In this document: positions 7,981 to 11,303 of the stretch, in pieces
How positions within the stretch are numbered: position 1 is the first letter of the stretch
How the letters are laid out: each line of letters opens with the position of its first letter
From: Phoronis ovalis
Lineage: Eukaryota > Phoronida > Phoronidae
Direction of reading: 5' to 3'
Length of the DNA stretch: 11,303 bases
Assembly (NCBI GenBank): GCA_028565635.1
Contig: JAOXYB010054545.1
Span: forward strand, 1 to 11,303
Notes under the pieces: generated by a model
Told to the model about the DNA's origin: nothing
Database searches by the model: none
What the model saw: only the letters and a program-made list of their open reading frames with translations
Made by a program: the position numbers and the translations under genes

Positions 7981-8023
7981 TTGCATCACAAGTACTCAAG
8001 TCGTTACATTTCATACAATACAT
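7981..8023 (-). CDS. Candidate first coding exon of the integrase gene
   Basis: An ATG at 8023-8021 follows an in-frame TGA two codons upstream and opens a 14-codon exon, MYCMKCNDLSTCDA, which ends in phase 1 at a very good donor (GCAA followed by GTAAGA). Phase 1 does not fit exon 2 if that exon starts at 7537. It does fit if exon 2 starts at 7517 (acceptor GATCAG), or if exon 2 is skipped and the transcript goes straight to exon 3 at 6781. The peptide has a C-x2-C pair and a third cysteine. The start codon lies in the loop of a 10-bp inverted repeat. Only the ATG, the donor and the phase support this exon, so another first exon further upstream is quite possible. Confidence 0.3.
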
Positions 8024-8070
8024 ACGTCAGTTTATATTCAAATGTAACGCTCCGTATGACAATGCATACG
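8002..8070. repeat. Nested inverted repeats around the candidate start codon
   Basis: CGTTACATTT (8002-8011) and AAATGTAACG (8040-8049) form a perfect 10-bp inverted repeat with a 28-base loop. Directly next to it CGTATG (8053-8058) and CATACG (8065-8070) form a 6-bp palindrome with a 6-base spacer. The loop of the first repeat holds the candidate minus-strand ATG at 8023-8021. Confidence 0.55.
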
Positions 8071-8839
8071 AAAGTTTTAAAATCTTTGTGGTAGGTTTAT
8101 TGAAGCTTGTCACCAGAAACACATAAACAATAAATTTTTGTTGAGAACATATGTTTTCTATATTTTCTAGCTGACTGGTTACCCACAACATTATCCTGGC
8201 ATACGGAATCGAGTGAAAAGTTTACAATTAAAAATTACACAATGATTTCTAAGCTTTCTATCTTAGCTACGCTGTAAACCTTAATTCCCTCAAAGTATGG
8301 TAGGCCTGATACTGACAAATCAAATTTACGCACTACTAATTGCCACTGAACATAATTTCTGTTTGAGTTTAAACATTATTGAAAAAATGCAATTAAAAGT
8401 GCCTTACAGACATCTTCTAACTGGAGAATAAAATCACTGTGAATTCCACATTGTCGAACTATTAGGTATCTCTATGTGTATGTAGGTGTAAGGACGATAA
8501 GGGCAGGTTTTTTTGTATAATTTACTCAAGCATAAGAAAAAAATAAGTTGTTTTTTATTGCGGGATATTTTTGTATGGTACGACAATAAAATTGTTACTG
8601 ATATGCATAGTTAATCTACATCGACAGTTTATTGCCAGAACGAAATACAGGTGCAGACTGAAGTATGGCTAATGAGAGCGTATCGAGCGTGATTCATCTA
8701 GATAAGTTTGTCTCAGCTAATTTATTCTGTATTTCATTAAAAAAAGATTTTTCCTGGTGCAGGGGTCCAAAAACTTGCCACAAACTAAAATGCATCAGTA
8801 TAAACCCCCCTATTCATTATACATTTTTTGTCAATACAG
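8024..8839. other. Non-coding stretch upstream of the integrase gene
   Basis: No convincing gene is seen. Two minus-strand stretches look faintly like exons (8471-8408 and 8345-8238) but cannot be joined to the gene in phase with good donors. A 60-codon plus-strand ORF from 8665 starts with MANESVSSVIHLDKFVSANL and has no recognisable domain. The region may hold the promoter and a missed first exon. Confidence 0.35.
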
Positions 8840-9365
8840 GTAGATAACGATACACAATTCGCGTATTTATTACATGTATGTATGTATTGCTATGTCACAT
8901 TATCTGCTTTAAAAATATCTCTTCAAAGCATTGTTATCTGGAAATAGGGAACCAGGAGGCTATAAGAAATAGGTAGCTGTAAGAATTGGGAATAAGCCTT
9001 ACATGTTAACCTATGTGGGCGTTGTTGTACTTTTAATTATAGCTCTCTAATAAATGTTAGGCACAAACCGGTTTTTTAAATTCAGCTTTTGTCTACATTG
9101 CGCCCCTATTTGAATTTCAAGGTCAACGTAATAGGGTTTATTATCTTGTTTTGATTTTCAAATATTTGCAATAAAAATTAGCGTTTAAAACATTTATCCA
9201 TTATTTGATATATTAGTCAGATTTAATTTTTTATTACTTGCAAAGATATGCATTTTGCAAAAAAAAATATTTTTGACCTGATTTTAGCAGGTTTTTACTA
9301 GAAGTAAAACTTTTCAATGTGGCTTAAAAAGTAAATGTTTACTTACATAATCTTTTAAATTTGGA
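8840..9365 (+). repeat. Diverged dispersed repeat, copy 1
   Basis: Copy 1 is collinear with 10133-10535. Shared blocks in order are GTAG-TAACGAT-CACA at the start, TATGTCACA-T-TCTGC, ACCCAGGAG/ACCAGGAG followed by CTATA, the exact 19-mer TTTGAATTTCAAGGTCAAC (9109-9127), and GTAAAAC-CAATGTGGCT-AAAA near the end (from 9304). The blocks are separated by indels, so the copies are old. No protein is encoded. The orientation given is arbitrary, and the element class (SINE, MITE or other) is not determined. Confidence 0.65.
9134..9170 (+). repeat. T-rich core motif, copy within repeat copy 1
   Basis: GGGTTTATTATCTTGTTTTG is followed by ATTTTCAAATATTTGC. Related forms occur at 9656-9684, 9856-9890 and 11177-11210, all on the plus strand. 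The common pattern is TTTA-T-CTTG-TTTGATTT. It appears to be the best conserved piece of a repeat family in the right part of the window. Confidence 0.55.
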
Positions 9366-9855
9366 TTTTAGGGGGAGTTTGATTCCAAATGTTCTTTTCT
9401 GAACAGGCAAAAAAAAACAAGATTTAATTTTGTGGAGGGCGTTGAGGAGCCGAGGAGTTCAAACCACCCTATCCCTATCTCCATCGGGATCTCCATAAAC
9501 TGTCTATCTTGCATTGGCATAATGATCATCCTACTTTAGACTGCTGCTAGTTAATCCCAGGGTTATAAGGTCAAGATATTGGCTGACAGACTGTGAGTAC
9601 ACTGCATTTTATAATTACATGTGTCTTAGAATTGCAATGTCGTTATATTATATCATTTTATTATCTTGGTTTGATTTTGTGTAAAGTGGTACTAGTTTCC
9701 CCTGGATGCATTATTGTACATAAAAAAGGAACGCAATGTTTAGCGTCCTTTATTCATGCCGCGGATTCATGCTTGTATAGATTGAGGCGTTTCTTGTCTT
9801 TCCCAAAATAGTGACAATAAAAACATTTTTCAAGCTATAATTTCATATAATAACA

Positions 9856-9890
9856 GGATTTACTACCTTGTTTTGATTTTAAGGTTTGTG
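9856..9890 (+). repeat. T-rich core motif, isolated copy
   Basis: AGGATTTACTACCTTGTTTT followed by GATTTTAAGGTTTG matches the core at 9134-9170 with a few changes. A weaker form with TTTTATTATCTTGGTTTGAT lies at 9656. The surrounding stretch 9366-10132 has no supportable gene. Confidence 0.5.
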
Positions 9891-10132
9891 AGAAACGATA
9901 ATAATTTTCCATGCGTGTATACACAATTCAATTTTCTTAATAAAATATGTCCGTTTTATTCATGTATTAAGAGTACACGTTTGGTATTAAGGCGTAACTA
10001 AATTGCTATAAGGCGTAGACGTTTTACTACTATTTATAAATCCTATTTGGTATTATATATTGAATTATCTTGCCAAAAACTAAAGTATATTTTTAAGTTC
10101 CTTCTTTCATTACATTCATTACACAAAATAAA

Positions 10133-10535
10133 GTAGCTAACGATGCACACTTATTCACATATTTATTGTTATGTCACACTTTCTGCAGGGGACCCAGGAG
10201 ACTATAGGATCAAAAAATTATGCAAAACTGTTGTTAATTATAACTATATAACAAATATAATGGCGCAAACATCTTTTTCATTGCTCCACACAAAAAAATT
10301 AAAATTAGTGGCATTATATTTCGACTCGTTTGAATTTCAAGGTCAACAAGGTCTTACTTCAGTTTGTTTTTGTAAAATGTAATTCTTATGCGTAATCACT
10401 GTGCATATAAATCTTAATGTATACCGCCTCGTATTGTTAGTAATTATGGAGTTTGGAAAAATTAAAGTACATTGTAAAACGCTCCAATGTGGCTAAAAAT
10501 GTAGACCTATTTACATATATAAATGCTGCAAATCA
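10133..10535 (+). repeat. Diverged dispersed repeat, copy 2
   Basis: This is the second copy, in the same orientation, starting about 1293 bases after copy 1. It carries the same blocks in the same order, with the shared 19-mer at 10330-10348 or within one base of that, and CCAATGTGGCT near 10484. It is about 120 bases shorter, mainly by loss between the first blocks. The plus-strand ORF 10143-10382 lies inside it and is not a gene. Confidence 0.65.
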
Positions 10536-10829
10536 AGTTATGGAAAAATATCAATTGTATCTTAGTTCCAAACTGTATAAAGATTTCACAAGATCGATGA
10601 TGTCAGAAAAAGTCATTCAACGCTAAAATAATTGTAATCAAGTTGGCAAGTTGCTCTCATGCAGTGTATAATGTATTGTTAACAACATAAACATGTGACT
10701 ATGTGATTTTACAAGTTTAATATTACGAGGCATATCTACCTAGAATAAACAAATATAGATGCAACTTGTAACACATTGGTGGGTTCACGATTTTAACAAG
10801 GCGTGCAAAATATTTTTTTCTATAGCAGA

Positions 10830-10910
10830 AAAAGGGAGCACGGCTTCGGACATGTGAAAGCCATGCAAGAGCCTTCCTATACGGCTTCCCCTTAATCCGC
10901 CACTGCTACA
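10830..10910 (-). repeat. Possible fragment of an old interspersed element
   Basis: This short patch is clearly richer in G and C than its surroundings. The minus strand reads GCAGTGGCGGATTAAGGGGA, then AGCCGTATAGGAAGG and further GC-rich sequence. GTGGCGGAT-C/T-AGGGG is a string I associate with interspersed repeats in many animal genomes; this is memory, not a search. The rest of 10536-11303 shows nothing codable that I trust. Confidence 0.3.
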
Positions 10911-11176
10911 TATAATGATAAAGTGTAAAACTGAAAACAGCATAAAACCATTGAAACTGAAATACAAAAACAGGATATGCGTGTGACAGTAATTAGAGTA
11001 GAAAAGTAGCAAATAACTTTTATGAATAAATAATAAGTGAACACAATTTTTTTTGGAAACACCGAGTGCGATAAATAAGCATTTAATAGTAAAAATAAAT
11101 ATGCTTGCAGAACATACACTGTGACGTTAGAGCGTAGGTAATCACAATTAGACAGAGACCTGACATTAACAAAATA

Positions 11177-11210
11177 AGGTTTATCTCCTTGTTTTGATTT
11201 CAAATTTGCG
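11177..11210 (+). repeat. T-rich core motif, isolated copy
   Basis: AAGGTTTATCTCCTTGTTTT followed by GATTTCAAATTTGCG matches the core at 9134-9170, including the CAAATTTGC tail. It suggests a third, more truncated repeat copy at the right edge. The minus-strand ORF covering 10892-11269 runs through it and is not convincing as a gene. Confidence 0.5.
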
Positions 11211-11303
11211 CAGTTCGGCCCTTCAATCATTGAATCAGTTATTACCTCAGTTAATTTATGTATTTCCAAGAAATTATTATTAACTGGTTTTATTATTATA
11301 TAT

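Noticed and set aside
8238-8345. Minus-strand open stretch after a TTCAG acceptor, reading WQLVVRKFDLSVSGLPYFEG
   Set aside because: It is open for 36 codons but has only weak donors, and its phase does not match any neighbouring exon.
8408-8471. Minus-strand stretch with acceptor CACATAG and donor GTAAGG, reading RYLIVRQCGIHSDFILQLED
   Set aside because: It has good borders and looks coding, but it ends in phase 1. That does not fit exon 2 from 7537, and joining it to the 7517 acceptor creates a stop. No upstream ATG exon was found, so it was left out as a likely chance exon.
8665-8847. Plus-strand ORF MANESVSSVIHLDKF...
   Set aside because: It is short and has no domain and no clear donor to continue a gene. 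Its 3' end reaches the repeat at 8840.
9719-9756. Imperfect hairpin AAGGAACGC...GCGTCCTT followed by T-rich sequence, resembling a bacterial terminator
   Set aside because: The window is eukaryotic and no transcription unit ends here; the stem has an unpaired base.
10785-11269. Two minus-strand ORFs of 75 and 125 codons
   Set aside because: The composition is typical of AT-rich non-coding DNA (rich in F, L, Y, C, I), they cross a repeat core, and no family is recognised.
1-11303. Search for LTRs, reverse transcriptase, tRNA or rRNA genes and CRISPR arrays
   Set aside because: By eye I found no long terminal repeats, no YxDD-type RT motif in any listed frame, no cloverleaf, and no regularly spaced short repeats.

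Overview
The window is intron-rich, AT-rich animal nuclear DNA. I see no bacterial operon layout, no ribosome-binding sites and no long uninterrupted ORF. Short exons with GT...AG borders and a scatter of diverged repeats fit an invertebrate, possibly a mollusc or another aquatic lophotrochozoan; the taxon is inference only.

The main content is one minus-strand gene that fills roughly the left 70 percent of the window. I could assemble 13 consecutive exons from about 7537 down to a stop codon at 993. Every exon has canonical splice borders, and the intron phases match at all twelve junctions (1,0,0,0,2,2,2,2,0,1,1,1 in transcript order), giving about 705 residues with no internal stop. The centre is a retroviral/transposon-type integrase. 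It has an HHCC zinc-binding N-terminal domain (H-x4-H-x28-C-x2-C) and a complete catalytic core with the triad D-x67-D-x35-E (residues 201, 269 and 305 of the assembled part). A small basic beta-rich C-terminal domain beginning KYEVGDKAYLPL follows. This set is typical of integrases of Ty3/Gypsy and Ginger-type elements and of host genes derived from them (GIN1-, KRBA2-like). After it come about 220 residues not usual for an integrase: a 44-residue linker exon, a 117-residue helical-looking exon, and a last exon with a ZZ/B-box-like cysteine-histidine cluster. An intact triad, many introns and the added C-terminal modules suggest a host-recruited integrase gene or an intron-bearing transposon gene.

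Inside the intron after exon 11 (2449-3271) lies a diverged partial copy of exon 11, still readable over 30 codons but without a usable splice acceptor. The 5' end of the gene is not settled. A possible first exon with an ATG sits at 7981-8023, but it fits exon 2 only through an alternative acceptor.

The left edge (1-870) may carry the 3' end of a plus-strand gene that converges on the integrase gene, with a weakly supported terminal exon near 268 and several AATAAA motifs. The right part (8840-11303) holds no convincing gene. It carries two collinear diverged copies of a repeat (8840-9365 and 10133-10535) and a short T-rich motif seen four times.
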